Source of the DNA: Trinickia mobilis
GTDB lineage: Bacteria > Pseudomonadota > Gammaproteobacteria > Burkholderiales > Burkholderiaceae
Direction: 5' to 3'
Assembly (NCBI RefSeq): GCF_017315705.1
Contig: NZ_JAFLRF010000053.1
Coordinates: forward strand, 1 to 34,628
DNA length: 34,628 nt
Position 1 is the stretch's first letter, and every line of letters starts with the position of its first letter. A program made the translations under genes and the position numbers. Shown one piece after another: positions 1 to 7,029 of the stretch. The notes beneath the pieces were generated by a model, which was given only the letters and a program-made list of their open reading frames with translations, made no database searches and was not told the origin of the DNA.

Positions 1-933
1 GCGACTGGGGGCGGGAATCATGCCGGGCCTGGCTGGCCAAAGCCCCGATTATCGGGGCATGAAGATAGTAACGGGGGCAATAAGGTGCGGGCACTCGAAT
101 ATCTGATGCCGGCCGTCATCGCTGCGCGAGCCGACATCATCGTGACGGCAGGCGTCGTCCAATCCAATTCCGTGCGTCAGATCGCCGCCGCTGCCGCGAA
201 GCTGGGTTTGGCCTGTCACTTTGGCATGATTGCCGATCGGGTACCGCAGGTTGACAGCGATTACGCGGAAACCGGAAATATCTTCCTGGACGGGCTGTTT
301 GGTGCGACGCACGAGCCGATGAGCGTACGTGACGACAAATCGGCGTTTATCCAGCAGGTGGCTGATCGCCTCGAACTCGAGGGAAAGCGCCCTTACGTGA
401 TACCGTACGGTTGCGCCAACCGGCTCGGCGCCACGGGATACTTGCGCTGCGCGTTGGAAATCGCGCAACAGTCCGAGTCTGCCGGCATCGACATCACCCA
501 CGTTGTCCACGCCAGTGGAACCGGAGGCACTCAAGCCGGCTTGGTCGCCGGCTTCGCGCTTCTTGGGGTCGACGTCGAGGTTATTGGCATCGACATCGAT
601 GCTGAGCCTGCCGGCGTCCGAGCGCGGGTGACGAAGTTGTTATTGGAACTCGCCTCCGACGCCGGACTCGACGGAGACACGCTGAGCTCAAGGATAACCA
701 TCGAAGACGGGTACTCGGCTGGCCACTACGGACTGGCCGACAAACCCACTATCGACGCGATTCGCCTGGCCGCGCAGCGCGAAGCCCTTCTGCTTGACCC
801 GGTCTATAGCGGCAAGGGACTTGCCGGGCTTCTGGGCCTGGTTGCACAACGGCGATTTAAGCCGACTGACAACATTCTGTTCCTTCATACGGGCGGCACG
901 CCTGCCTTATATGCATACCGTTCGCACTTCTGA
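1..933 (+). CDS. PLP-dependent D-cysteine desulfhydrase / ACC deaminase family enzyme, 5'-partial
   Basis: A fold-type II PLP enzyme that would deaminate or desulfhydrate a small amino acid in the cytoplasm. The reading frame is open to the first base of the window, so the true start lies outside. The first conventional start, GTG at 85, would cut off the GGNK motif (73-84) whose Lys carries PLP in this family, so it is not the real start. After it come LEYLMP, the VQSNSVRQ substrate-loop motif (compare QSNH/QSNQ in the family), YVIPYGCANRLGATGY, an ASGTGGTQAG phosphate-binding loop, and a C-terminal LFLHTGGTPALY, all typical of COG2515. The first about 15 residues visible here match the family poorly, so upstream damage cannot be excluded. 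D-cysteine desulfhydrase is a better guess than ACC deaminase, but the substrate is unresolved. Confidence 0.8.
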   Translation, partial: ATGGGNHAGPGWPKPRLSGHEDSNGGNKVRALEYLMPAVIAARADIIVTAGVVQSNSVRQIAAAAAKLGLACHFGMIADRVPQVDSDYAETGNIFLDGLFGATHEPMSVRDDKSAFIQQVADRLELEGKRPYVIPYGCANRLGATGYLRCALEIAQQSESAGIDITHVVHASGTGGTQAGLVAGFALLGVDVEVIGIDIDAEPAGVRARVTKLLLELASDAGLDGDTLSSRITIEDGYSAGHYGLADKPTIDAIRLAAQREALLLDPVYSGKGLAGLLGLVAQRRFKPTDNILFLHTGGTPALYAYRSHF

Positions 934-1050
934 CGATAAATGCGGACTTCAAGACTCCAGCGTTGAACTTTGGGACCGACGTCACTCCGTTTGTTATGTG
1001 GTTCTTTTATTCTCGAAACCTCAATACCGGGCGGCGTTGCCGCAAAGATC

Positions 1051-1740
1051 ATGACCCGACAACGATTCGACTCATTGCTTCACCACCACATCATAACGAC
1101 CTTCATCCAGCAAGGTCATGCCCCAACCAACGAGCAGTTGGCGCATAAGCTTGGGGCTAGTGTGGATGAAATTGAAAGCGGCTTATTGCGACTTGAGGCC
1201 ACTCATGGCGTATTGCTTCACCCTGGCCGGCGCGAGCTGTGGGTGGCGCATCCGTTCTCGTCGTCGCCAACCCACACTTGGGTCCAGGCTGCGACCTCAG
1301 GGTGGTGGGCCACGTGCATGTGGTGCGCGCTCGGTATTTCAGCGCTCGTGAAAGGCAAGGTGGCAATCCATACGAGAATTGGTGGCGAAAGCGAACCGGT
1401 GCAAATCGACGTTGTGGACGGTGTCCCGCTGCAAACCAGCCTGTTCGTTCACTTTGCGGACCCTCCACGCAAGGCTTGGGACAACATTCATCATTTTTGT
1501 GCACGCTTGCTTCCGTTCCGATCGCGAGACGACGTAGTCGATTGGGCCAAACGGCATCAGCTTCCTGTAGGAGAGGTCATGCCGATTACGTTGATGGCGG
1601 ATCTCGCACGGAGTTGGTATTCGCGTCATGCCGATGTGGACTGGGAAAAATGGACACCGGCTCAGGCGCTGGAAATATTCCAATCGATTGGTCTGGTAAG
1701 CGACTTCTGGGACCTCGACACCTCAGCAAAGCACTATTGA
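1051..1740 (+). CDS. Alkylmercury lyase (MerB)-like protein
   Basis: A protein of about 229 residues with the MerB layout: an N-terminal winged-helix segment (about residues 15-65, with TNEQLAHKLGASVDEIESGLLRL) and a C-terminal catalytic fold. MerB cleaves carbon-mercury bonds using two Cys and an Asp (Cys96, Asp99, Cys159 in R831 MerB). Here WCALG (C92 to G95) aligns with WCALD, so the first Cys is kept and Asp is replaced by Gly. HHFCARL (C150) aligns with FCCHVHF and keeps the second Cys. There is no merR/T/P/A nearby. ATG 1051 was chosen because it opens directly on the winged helix; an upstream in-frame start at 970 gives an unconvincing extension. It may be a divergent family member with a non-mercury role. 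Confidence 0.72.
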   Translation: MTRQRFDSLLHHHIITTFIQQGHAPTNEQLAHKLGASVDEIESGLLRLEATHGVLLHPGRRELWVAHPFSSSPTHTWVQAATSGWWATCMWCALGISALVKGKVAIHTRIGGESEPVQIDVVDGVPLQTSLFVHFADPPRKAWDNIHHFCARLLPFRSRDDVVDWAKRHQLPVGEVMPITLMADLARSWYSRHADVDWEKWTPAQALEIFQSIGLVSDFWDLDTSAKHY

Positions 1741-1820
1741 ACGCTGAAGCCGGCGTGACGGGGAAACCGCCGGCCAGCTTGGCTCAATAGTTCGCGACGC
1801 TTTTCACGAGCTGAGGGGCA

Positions 1821-2180
1821 TCAGAATCGACTGGAATCGGGCTTCCGCCTATCGGCAAACGCGGCAATCGCTTCCTTGGCAGCACCTTCCGTCACCATTT
1901 TGCCGAATATCGTCGCCTCTTCATTCATTCGATCTTCCGTTGCGGCGCGTTCACCGGCCTTCATAAGGCGCTTGGTCTCGACAATCGCGCCGAGCGGCTT
2001 GGCGGCCAACTTCGCGGCCTTTTGTTGCGCAAATGCGAATGTTTGCTCGACCGGCAGAACTTGATTGACGAGTCCCATCTGCAGGGCTGTTATCACGTCG
2101 AAGGCATCACCCGTCAGCAGCACGCGTGCCGCGCGTTGATAGCCGGTCAATTTGGCGTTGGTAATCGTATCTACTGGCAC
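1821..2180 (-). pseudogene. Enoyl-CoA hydratase/isomerase, C-terminal fragment
   Basis: About 110 residues match the C-terminal half of crotonase-family proteins: LTGYQRAARVLLTGDAFD, then ALQMGLVNQVLP, a VETKRLMKAGER helix, and the terminal AKEAIAAFADRRKPD. Family members are about 260 residues, and the oxyanion-hole segments that come before this part are missing. Homology stops near position 2145, after which the flavin monooxygenase promoter follows on the other strand. This is a 5'-deleted gene left by a rearrangement. Without the N-terminal half it cannot bind CoA or form the active site. Confidence 0.8.
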
Positions 2181-2227
2181 GGAGGCAGGCCGGCTATATG
2201 ATTATCAAAACCAGCCATGGAGCAGGT

Positions 2228-3565
2228 ATGAATCGGGAGCACATGATACTTGGCGCTTTTTTCTTCAATCCGCAGGGCGACCATCGGATGTCGTGGCGAC
2301 ATCCGCGTGCTCCAAGGGGCGAGATATTCGACCTCCAGTATTACCGTGAATTGGCCGCGTTGGCAGAATCCGGCTGCCTCGATGCGCTCTTTGTCGCGGA
2401 TCACGTTGCGATGTGGGATACGTTCGAAAGCAATGTGGCCCACTATGCCAATGCTCGCCTCGAGCCGATAACGCTACTGTCTGCTCTTTCCGCTGTCACG
2501 CGGGACCTCGGTCTGATCAGCACGCTGTCGGCTTCATTCAGTGAACCCTACAACGTGGCCCGCATGTTCGCGTCGCTCGACCATCTGAGTCACGGTCGGG
2601 CTGCATGGAATGTCGTGACCTCGGGCATGAACGAGGAGGCAATGAATTTTGGCGGTGACTCCACGCTTGAGCACGCACACCGTTATGAACGCGCTACGGA
2701 GTACCTGGAGGTCGTCAAGGCATTGTGGGACAGCTGGGAAGACGGCGCTGTGCTGCTTGACCGCAAATCTGGCCTCTTTGCCGACACCGCGAAGGTGCAT
2801 CGCATCGAGCATGCAGGGAGACATTTCACGGTGCGCGGTCCGCTCAACGTGCCTCGACCGCCGCAGGGATATCCGGTGATTGTTCAGGCGGGATCGTCAG
2901 GGGATGGCAGGGATCTCGCAGCGTGCCACGCCGATCTGCATTTCTCGATGTGCCGCAGCCTCGAGGAAGGGCTGGCCTACCGGAAGGACCTGAACGAGCG
3001 TCTCAAGCGGTATGGTCGCGCTCCGGACAGCCTGAAGATCCTGCCCGGCATACAACCCGTTCTAACAGTCTCCGAAGCAGAGGCGAAAGAAAAGCGTGAA
3101 CTGCTCGAATCGCTCGTGCCCGAACGCATGGGTGTCGACCTCGTATCGAGCTGGTGTCAGGTCGACCTGTCGAGCGTGCCACTCGACGGACCTTTGCCAG
3201 ATCTGCCGGACGAGGAAACGTACGACGGACAGCGCAGCAACCTTGCGCGATTGAAAGCGTTCAAAGAACAGAACATGACCATCCGGGAAGTTGCGCGTCA
3301 ACTAACAAACTCTGGCGCAGCACCGGTAGTGGCCGGAACCGCAGCGGAGATTGCCGATTTCATGGAAGAGTGGTTCAAGGCGGGCCTGTGCGACGGCTTC
3401 AATCTGATGTTCCCGGTCCTGGCCGAAGATATGTCTGATTTCGTGCAAAGTGTGGTGCCTGAGCTGCAACGGCGTGGTCTTGCGCAAACCAGCTATCGAA
3501 GTGGCACGTTGCGCGACAAGCTCGGCCTGGGACGCCCGTCTAACAGCCTGGCAGTTCATTCCTGA
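2228..3565 (+). CDS. LLM-class flavin-dependent monooxygenase (NtaA/SnaA/DszA family)
   Basis: A 445-residue FMNH2-dependent monooxygenase of the nitrilotriacetate/desulfurisation group, which oxidises C-N or C-S bonds using reduced flavin from a separate reductase. Visible hallmarks are the N-terminal ILGAFFFNPQGDHRMSWRHP, FDLQYYRELAALAESG, DALFVADH, EPITLLSALSAVT, the ISTLSASFSEPYNVARMFASLDHLSHGRAAWNVVTS block that shapes the flavin site, and GYPVIVQAGSSGDGRDLA. Length fits the family (about 440-450). ATG 2228 has GGAG about 5 bases upstream; an earlier in-frame start at 2198 is less likely. No flavin reductase gene is adjacent, so the partner must be elsewhere. Substrate unknown; xenobiotic or sulfur/nitrogen scavenging is plausible. 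Confidence 0.9.
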   Translation: MNREHMILGAFFFNPQGDHRMSWRHPRAPRGEIFDLQYYRELAALAESGCLDALFVADHVAMWDTFESNVAHYANARLEPITLLSALSAVTRDLGLISTLSASFSEPYNVARMFASLDHLSHGRAAWNVVTSGMNEEAMNFGGDSTLEHAHRYERATEYLEVVKALWDSWEDGAVLLDRKSGLFADTAKVHRIEHAGRHFTVRGPLNVPRPPQGYPVIVQAGSSGDGRDLAACHADLHFSMCRSLEEGLAYRKDLNERLKRYGRAPDSLKILPGIQPVLTVSEAEAKEKRELLESLVPERMGVDLVSSWCQVDLSSVPLDGPLPDLPDEETYDGQRSNLARLKAFKEQNMTIREVARQLTNSGAAPVVAGTAAEIADFMEEWFKAGLCDGFNLMFPVLAEDMSDFVQSVVPELQRRGLAQTSYRSGTLRDKLGLGRPSNSLAVHS

Positions 3566-3729
3566 CGAGCTGTGCCCGTCAGACGTTGGCCAGGGTGGGG
3601 CGCTGGCTTCCTGGTACTCCGTGTTGAACAGGGTCCCCGGCATTACTTCGCAGATATCGAAAGCACTCTTCTTGTCCTAACCGCGCGTTCTTGCCAAATC
3701 GTGCACCCAGATCCTTCCGTGCCCGTGCA

Positions 3730-3749
3730 TTTTAGGGTTAACCCTAAAA
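3730..3749. promoter_or_regulatory. Perfect 20-bp palindrome, probable operator
   Basis: TTTTAGGGTTAACCCTAAAA is perfectly self-complementary and lies 115 bases before the small exported protein at 3864. The rest of 3566-3863 contains no convincing gene. A weaker inverted repeat follows at 3759-3777 (CACCTT and AAGGTG separated by 7 bases). A homodimeric regulator site is the simplest reading; the regulator is unknown. Confidence 0.55.
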
Positions 3750-3863
3750 ATCGCAACTCACCTTTGTGAACAAGGTGCTTAATTACGAGCGACCTCTTAC
3801 CTAGACTTGGAATCACCTGCTCCGGACAACAGTCCGCAGCGAAACCAAGACTGGAGGTTCATC

Positions 3864-4136
3864 ATGAAATCGCTCATTCAAGCCATTGCAGTTGCCGCGG
3901 TACTCGCCGTCCCGGCCGTTTCGTTTGCTCAGTCGGACGCGCCTGTTACCAGCGCCGCCGTGCAGAACTCCGGTGCGTCCGGCTACGGTGGTGTGGCGGA
4001 TGACACATCGGCGTCGGGTTCACATCATCCGCTTCGCGCACTGGATCATTCGATTCTTTCGGTGGGACATGCGATCCGTTCGTCGATTCGCCCCGACCCC
4101 AATGACGGCATGAAACCGACTTACTTTGGTGCTTGA
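3864..4136 (+). CDS. Small secreted protein resembling DUF4148-family proteins
   Basis: A 90-residue protein with a clear Sec signal peptide (MKSLIQAIAVAAVLAVPAVS, cleavage probably after SFA). The start has a strong GGAGG 8 bases upstream. The signal peptide and the GYGGV...SASG motif are those seen in Burkholderiaceae DUF4148 proteins, but the central segment that defines DUF4148 (TRAQVRAELVQLEKAGY-like) is absent, so this is either a shortened relative or an internally deleted copy. The tail (LRALDHSILSVGHAIRSS) is not one I recognise. Periplasmic, function unknown. The palindrome at 3730-3749 suggests regulated expression. Confidence 0.75.
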   Translation: MKSLIQAIAVAAVLAVPAVSFAQSDAPVTSAAVQNSGASGYGGVADDTSASGSHHPLRALDHSILSVGHAIRSSIRPDPNDGMKPTYFGA

Positions 4137-4547
4137 AAATAAGCCCTAGACGTTTCCAAGTCGTTATCGGCCCCGGCGGCGAATTGGCGAGCGCCGCCGT
4201 CCTTGGGTGCAGCGTGGCGGCGCCGGCTCGGCAGCGCAGTAGATCGCGTCGCGGAGATCCGGGGCCTTTCAACGGCGCACTCGACCTAAGCCTTCCGAGT
4301 TCACCGCAATTCACGCCGCAAAATCGCCCCGTCGCCGTTGTCGGCAATTCGTCGCGAATCTCGAGCATCCCCCCTTACCAAACGTTACAGAAGCCACGAT
4401 ATTGTTTCACCTGTGGTGCAGGCAAGTTCCTAGAATTCCTCAGACCGTTGGGCGCCCCGCTTGCCGCGCCCGATGGTCCCGCGCACAGCCGCACCGCCTG
4501 CGGTTATGCCGGTGCAATCGATACCGATAACGCAGAAAGGAGTTCAG
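4137..4547. other. 411-bp intergenic stretch with a hairpin
   Basis: No gene is supported here. A GC-rich inverted repeat (CGGCGGCG 4174-4181, CGCCGCCG 4192-4199, 10-base loop) lies 38 bases after the preceding stop and may help end transcription, though no T-run follows. A long open frame crossing 4133-4879 is a shadow of the next gene. The promoter of the DUF4142 gene should lie in the last 150 bases. Confidence 0.4.
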
Positions 4548-5111
4548 ATGACTCACCTCTCGCTTGCCTCGCTCGTCGCCGCTTCCGCCACCTGCCTTTG
4601 CGCCGTCGCACTGAACGCCCACGCGCAGACCCCCGCCGCTACGGCGTCTTCTGCCACGACAGCCGGCGAGGAACTGCATGCCGCCGACAAGACATTCATC
4701 ACCGACGGAACCCGGACGGTAGCGACCCAGCGCGACGCCGCCCGCATTGCCGACTCGCGTTCGACCGATCGCGACGTGAGGGCTTTCGCCGAAAAGCTGG
4801 TCGCCGACTATACGAAGCTCTCAGAATCGATGCGCGCGGCGAGCCCACGCGGCGTGGATGTCCCGCGCGACGACCCTGAAACGGCCGTGCTCGACAGCGT
4901 CAAGGATCTGCGTGGCGCCGATTTCGACAAGATGTATATCGAGCAGGTGGCGCTGGACGGTCAGCAAAAGACGCTTTCGGCCTTTCAGGCCGAGATCGCT
5001 TCGGGTCGCGACGCGGGTCTCAAGAAGGCTGCCACGCAAGCGTTGCCTGTGATCCAGGCCGATTACGCGAAGGCGCAGGAACTCGCGAAACGCAAACATC
5101 TCGCAAGCTAA
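4548..5111 (+). CDS. DUF4142-domain periplasmic protein
   Basis: A 187-residue exported protein. The ATG is preceded by AAAGGAG. Residues 1-26 form a signal peptide ending ALNAHA. The rest matches the DUF4142 (ferritin-like helical) pattern: DKTFITDGTRTVATQRDAARIADSRS, DRDVRAFAEKLVADYTK, FDKMYIEQVALDGQQKTLSAFQAEI, and a final helix VIQADYAKAQELAKRK. Members are four-helix periplasmic proteins common and multi-copy in Burkholderiales; their biochemical role is not established. It is a single-gene unit ended by the hairpin at 5125-5149. Confidence 0.88.
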   Translation: MTHLSLASLVAASATCLCAVALNAHAQTPAATASSATTAGEELHAADKTFITDGTRTVATQRDAARIADSRSTDRDVRAFAEKLVADYTKLSESMRAASPRGVDVPRDDPETAVLDSVKDLRGADFDKMYIEQVALDGQQKTLSAFQAEIASGRDAGLKKAATQALPVIQADYAKAQELAKRKHLAS

Positions 5112-5124
5112 ATCTCAACTTTCG

Positions 5125-5149
5125 CCGGCGCGTGCGCAGCACGCACCGG
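5125..5149. terminator. Rho-independent-type terminator hairpin
   Basis: 11-base arms (5125-5135 and 5139-5149) pair with one mismatch around a 3-base GCA loop, 14 bases after the DUF4142 stop, and are followed by TTTCCTCGTCT. It also lies just past the end of the minus-strand fragment stopping at 5159, so it could act in both directions. Confidence 0.6.
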
Positions 5150-5158
5150 TTTCCTCGT

Positions 5159-5320
5159 CTACGCCTTCTTGTGCTCGCGCGCGGCCAGCGCGAGCCGCCC
5201 CATCCGTTGATCGCGCACGAACCACATCAGTGCGGCGCGCCAAAGAAAATCGGTAACCGTCCGACCGTGACCGTATAGACGCTCGATGAAGGCGTCGCCA
5301 TGCTTTCCCGGCGCCACCTC
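5159..5320 (-). pseudogene. C-terminal fragment of an unidentified protein
   Basis: About 50 residues (KHGDAFIERLYGHGRTVTDF, then LWRAALMWFVRDQRMGRLAL, ending REHKKA) have the GC-rich third positions of real coding sequence and end at a TAG next to a terminator hairpin. Towards 5330 the frame loses coding character and then runs antisense to the efflux-adaptor fragment. I do not recognise the family. It reads as the tail of a gene whose front has been replaced. Confidence 0.35.
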
Positions 5321-5413
5321 TGTCCGACATCGGCATGCGGGTCGATATTCTGTCCGCGCCACCAGTCTTGTGAATCGTAAGCGGCTCACGTCGGCCGTTA
5401 CCCGGGCTAGCCC

Positions 5414-5683
5414 TTCACCGCCAACGTCGTCGGCCGTGCCGATTCGGTCAACGCGGCGTCGGGCACGACGCTCGTGCAATTGATCGTGGAGAACCTCCGT
5501 CATCAATTGCTGCCAGGCGGCTTCGTCGTGCTGCGATTCGCGCTGCCCGTGCGCGAAGGCACTTTGCGCGTGCCCGCAAGCACGCTGATCTTAAACAGCG
5601 GCGGACTGCGTGTCGCGACCGTGGACAGCCGCGACGAGGTCCGGTTCAAGCCGGTGACGGTGTGCACGAGTCCTGGAAGGTGA
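5414..5683 (+). pseudogene. RND efflux periplasmic adaptor (HlyD/AcrA type), internal fragment
   Basis: About 85 codons read FTANVVGRADSVNAASGTTL, then VQLIVENLRHQLLPGGFVVL and LRVPASTLILNSGGLRVATVD. This is the beta-barrel part of membrane-fusion proteins (compare FTA-VVR-A-AI-PATRTL, then LLPG-YA-V-F, then LRIP-NALLF). An in-frame TAG at 5408 lies just upstream, so the N-terminal 200 or so residues (signal, hairpin, lipoyl domain) are gone. The match also stops early, at VTVCTSPGR, where family members continue into the membrane-proximal domain. Both ends are therefore missing. No inner-membrane pump or outer-membrane channel gene is nearby. Confidence 0.65.
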
Positions 5684-5703
5684 GTTTTCGAGGATTCCGC
5701 TAG

Positions 5704-6012
5704 TTAATTATTTTTCCACATCCACGGAGCCCTGTTCCTCGCAGCGCCGATCACCATTTCATAACTTTCGTACCGACAAGCTGAGTGATCTTCAATCAAC
5801 GACCAACGTCCCAGGTCCTCCGGCTCTCGACGGAACACCTTGAATGTGTACGAGTCGTCCGCAAGCTCGATCAAATCGACACACCATAGCCCGCTCTCAT
5901 CCTCGATGCTGCTTATCACCTGCAATTTATCGCTCCCTTCGACGTCGCCCAAAATATAGTTCGTTCGTTTCTGCGTGGATTGGCGTTTCGTCGTGCCGGC
6001 TAAATGACCCAC
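5704..6012 (-). CDS. Small hypothetical protein
   Basis: An open frame of up to 102 residues, strongly acidic in the middle (VISSIEDESGLWCVDLIELA, DDSYTFKVFRREPEDLGRWS) and ending YEMVIGAARNRAPWMWKNN. The pattern of short beta strands followed by an amphipathic helix looks like a genuine small cytoplasmic protein; family not recognised. The GTG at 6012 directly follows, in the same frame, the stop of the LysR fragment at 6013-6180. The true start may therefore be internal, for instance the TTG before GDVEGSDKL. Confidence 0.5.
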   Translation of the reverse strand: MGHLAGTTKRQSTQKRTNYILGDVEGSDKLQVISSIEDESGLWCVDLIELADDSYTFKVFRREPEDLGRWSLIEDHSACRYESYEMVIGAARNRAPWMWKNN

Positions 6013-6180
6013 TTACAGAATCGCCGAGGAAGTCACAGCAGCTCCGAGTGTCCCCTTTAGACGCCGGATCCGTTTGGAAATCGCCGATTGGGTCACGCAT
6101 AGCGTGGTTGCTGCCCTCGTGAGGGACGCTTCCTCAATGACCGCTACGAACGATATCAAATCATCCATCACCATTCCCAT
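6013..6180 (-). pseudogene. LysR-family regulator, N-terminal HTH fragment
   Basis: From ATG 6180 (or 6168) the minus strand reads MDDLISFVAVIEEASLTRAA, then TTLCVTQSAISKRIRRLKGT. This is the classic LysR winged helix-turn-helix opening (F-AV-E-GS-TRAA--L-VTQ-A-S--I--LE). After LGA the match is lost and a TAA follows at 6013-6015. About 250 effector-domain residues are missing. It reads away from the plus-strand tautomerase/LysR fragments at 6323-6613. Confidence 0.72.
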
Positions 6181-6322
6181 CAATCATGTCAGTCATTCGC
6201 ATTATTCGCTTTTGGACGAAACAGTAGAAAGTCTATCCCGGTGGCTCGCCGTACGCCAGGGTCGCCCAACGGTGTACGGATCTCGTCAGGCCAATACGGT
6301 CCCATTTTTCTGGGGGTGAGGG

Positions 6323-6445
6323 ATGCCGCTCGTACGAATCAATATTTCGAAGGATACAAAGCCTGAGGTAGTAAAGGCCGTCATCGACATAGTCTACGAA
6401 GCCATGGAGTTCTGTCAGTTGCGGCAGTTTATGGTGGCCGTATAG
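6323..6445 (+). pseudogene. 4-oxalocrotonate tautomerase-family N-terminal fragment
   Basis: ATG at 6323 follows GGGGGTGAGGG and reads MPLVRINISKDTKPEVVKAV, then IDIVYEAM. This matches tautomerase N-termini (MPLVRI-L--GKS-EY--AI-DGVY-AM) with the catalytic Pro directly after Met. Family members of this type are about 130 residues. Here homology ends at codon 28, where the frame continues without interruption into a LysR HTH (ATG 6404) and hits TAG at 6443. Gene front only, so no active enzyme is expected. Confidence 0.65.
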
Positions 6446-6613
6446 GCTGGCAGCTTCACAAGAGGTGCTAGCCGTATAGCCGTTTCACAGCCGACGCTAT
6501 CTGCGACGATTGCGAAATTGGAGGAAGGATTGAGGGTCGCCCTGCTTGATCGCGGGCGGCGCTCGGTTCTGCCAACCAGCGCCGGGACGAGGCTCTGCTC
6601 CTTCGGCGTTTGA
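6404..6613 (+). pseudogene. Second LysR-family HTH fragment with internal stop
   Basis: Reading from ATG 6404: MEFCQLRQFMVAV, TAG at 6443-6445, then AGSFTRGASRIAVSQPTLSA, TIAKLEEGLRVALLDRGRRS, V, LPTSAG. This is a textbook LysR N-terminus (about 65 residues including the linker helix) interrupted by a nonsense codon where Ala or Glu normally precedes AGSFTR. It stops at TGA 6611 after the T-AG segment, with the effector domain missing. Its first codons are in frame with the tautomerase fragment upstream, forming an accidental fusion. Confidence 0.72.
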
Positions 6614-6682
6614 AGCAGAAGCGACTCGACGTCGCCTTGCTTCCCAATCCAGAAGAATCGACGCAGGACGCTTGCGTGGAGC

Positions 6683-6837
6683 TGTTCTCTCTGGAAGGTC
6701 ATGAAGGGAAGCGTTTTCTGACGCGGTCGCGACTATTCACCGATGAAAGAAGGACAAAAACTCGCGTCACTCGAAAAGGTCTAGCACGGAAACGGCGTCG
6801 CGTTAGCGGCGCCGATTTCCGACCTGTCACCGCGACC
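6683..6837 (+). repeat. Inverted-repeat copy A: DUF779 gene 3' end plus downstream spacer
   Basis: This 155-base segment is the reverse complement of 13729-13882 with, by eye, 8 substitutions and one inserted A. It carries the last about 35 codons of a DUF779 gene ([20 protein letters not shown]) and its 3' spacer. The extra A in the codons after TDE shifts the frame, so the fragment reads on as nonsense. The two copies flank about 7 kb in opposite orientation. Confidence 0.85.
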
Positions 6838-6880
6838 GGCTAGCGGCTGGATTTCGACTGAGCATCTTGACTTTTAGGTA

Positions 6881-6894
6881 GATGTATATACACT
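6881..6894. promoter_or_regulatory. Putative MarR-type operator, site 1
   Basis: GATGTATATACACT resembles the palindromes GATGTATATGCATC (9858-9871) and GATGTATGTACATC (10512-10525), with the right half-site less well kept. It lies 136 bases before the likely AraC-regulator start. The spacing is long for direct repression, so the site may control a transcript start closer to 6900. Confidence 0.45.
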
Positions 6895-7029
6895 CGATGA
6901 ACGATAAGATGATTCGCCTGTGCACAACAGGTTGCGCAGCAACCTTTACTATTACGCTGAGGCTAGGAGAAAGCCTTCAGGCAGGTGGCCGAGGCACGGA
7001 GCAATGCGGACGGGTTCACGGACGGGAAA

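Noticed and set aside
4133-4879. Long 248-codon open frame on the plus strand
   Set aside because: It has no start context, overlaps the well-supported DUF4142 gene in another frame and has Arg/Pro-rich shadow composition.
6074-6319. Plus-strand 81-codon frame
   Set aside because: Most of its start is antisense to the LysR HTH fragment, whose motif is much stronger.
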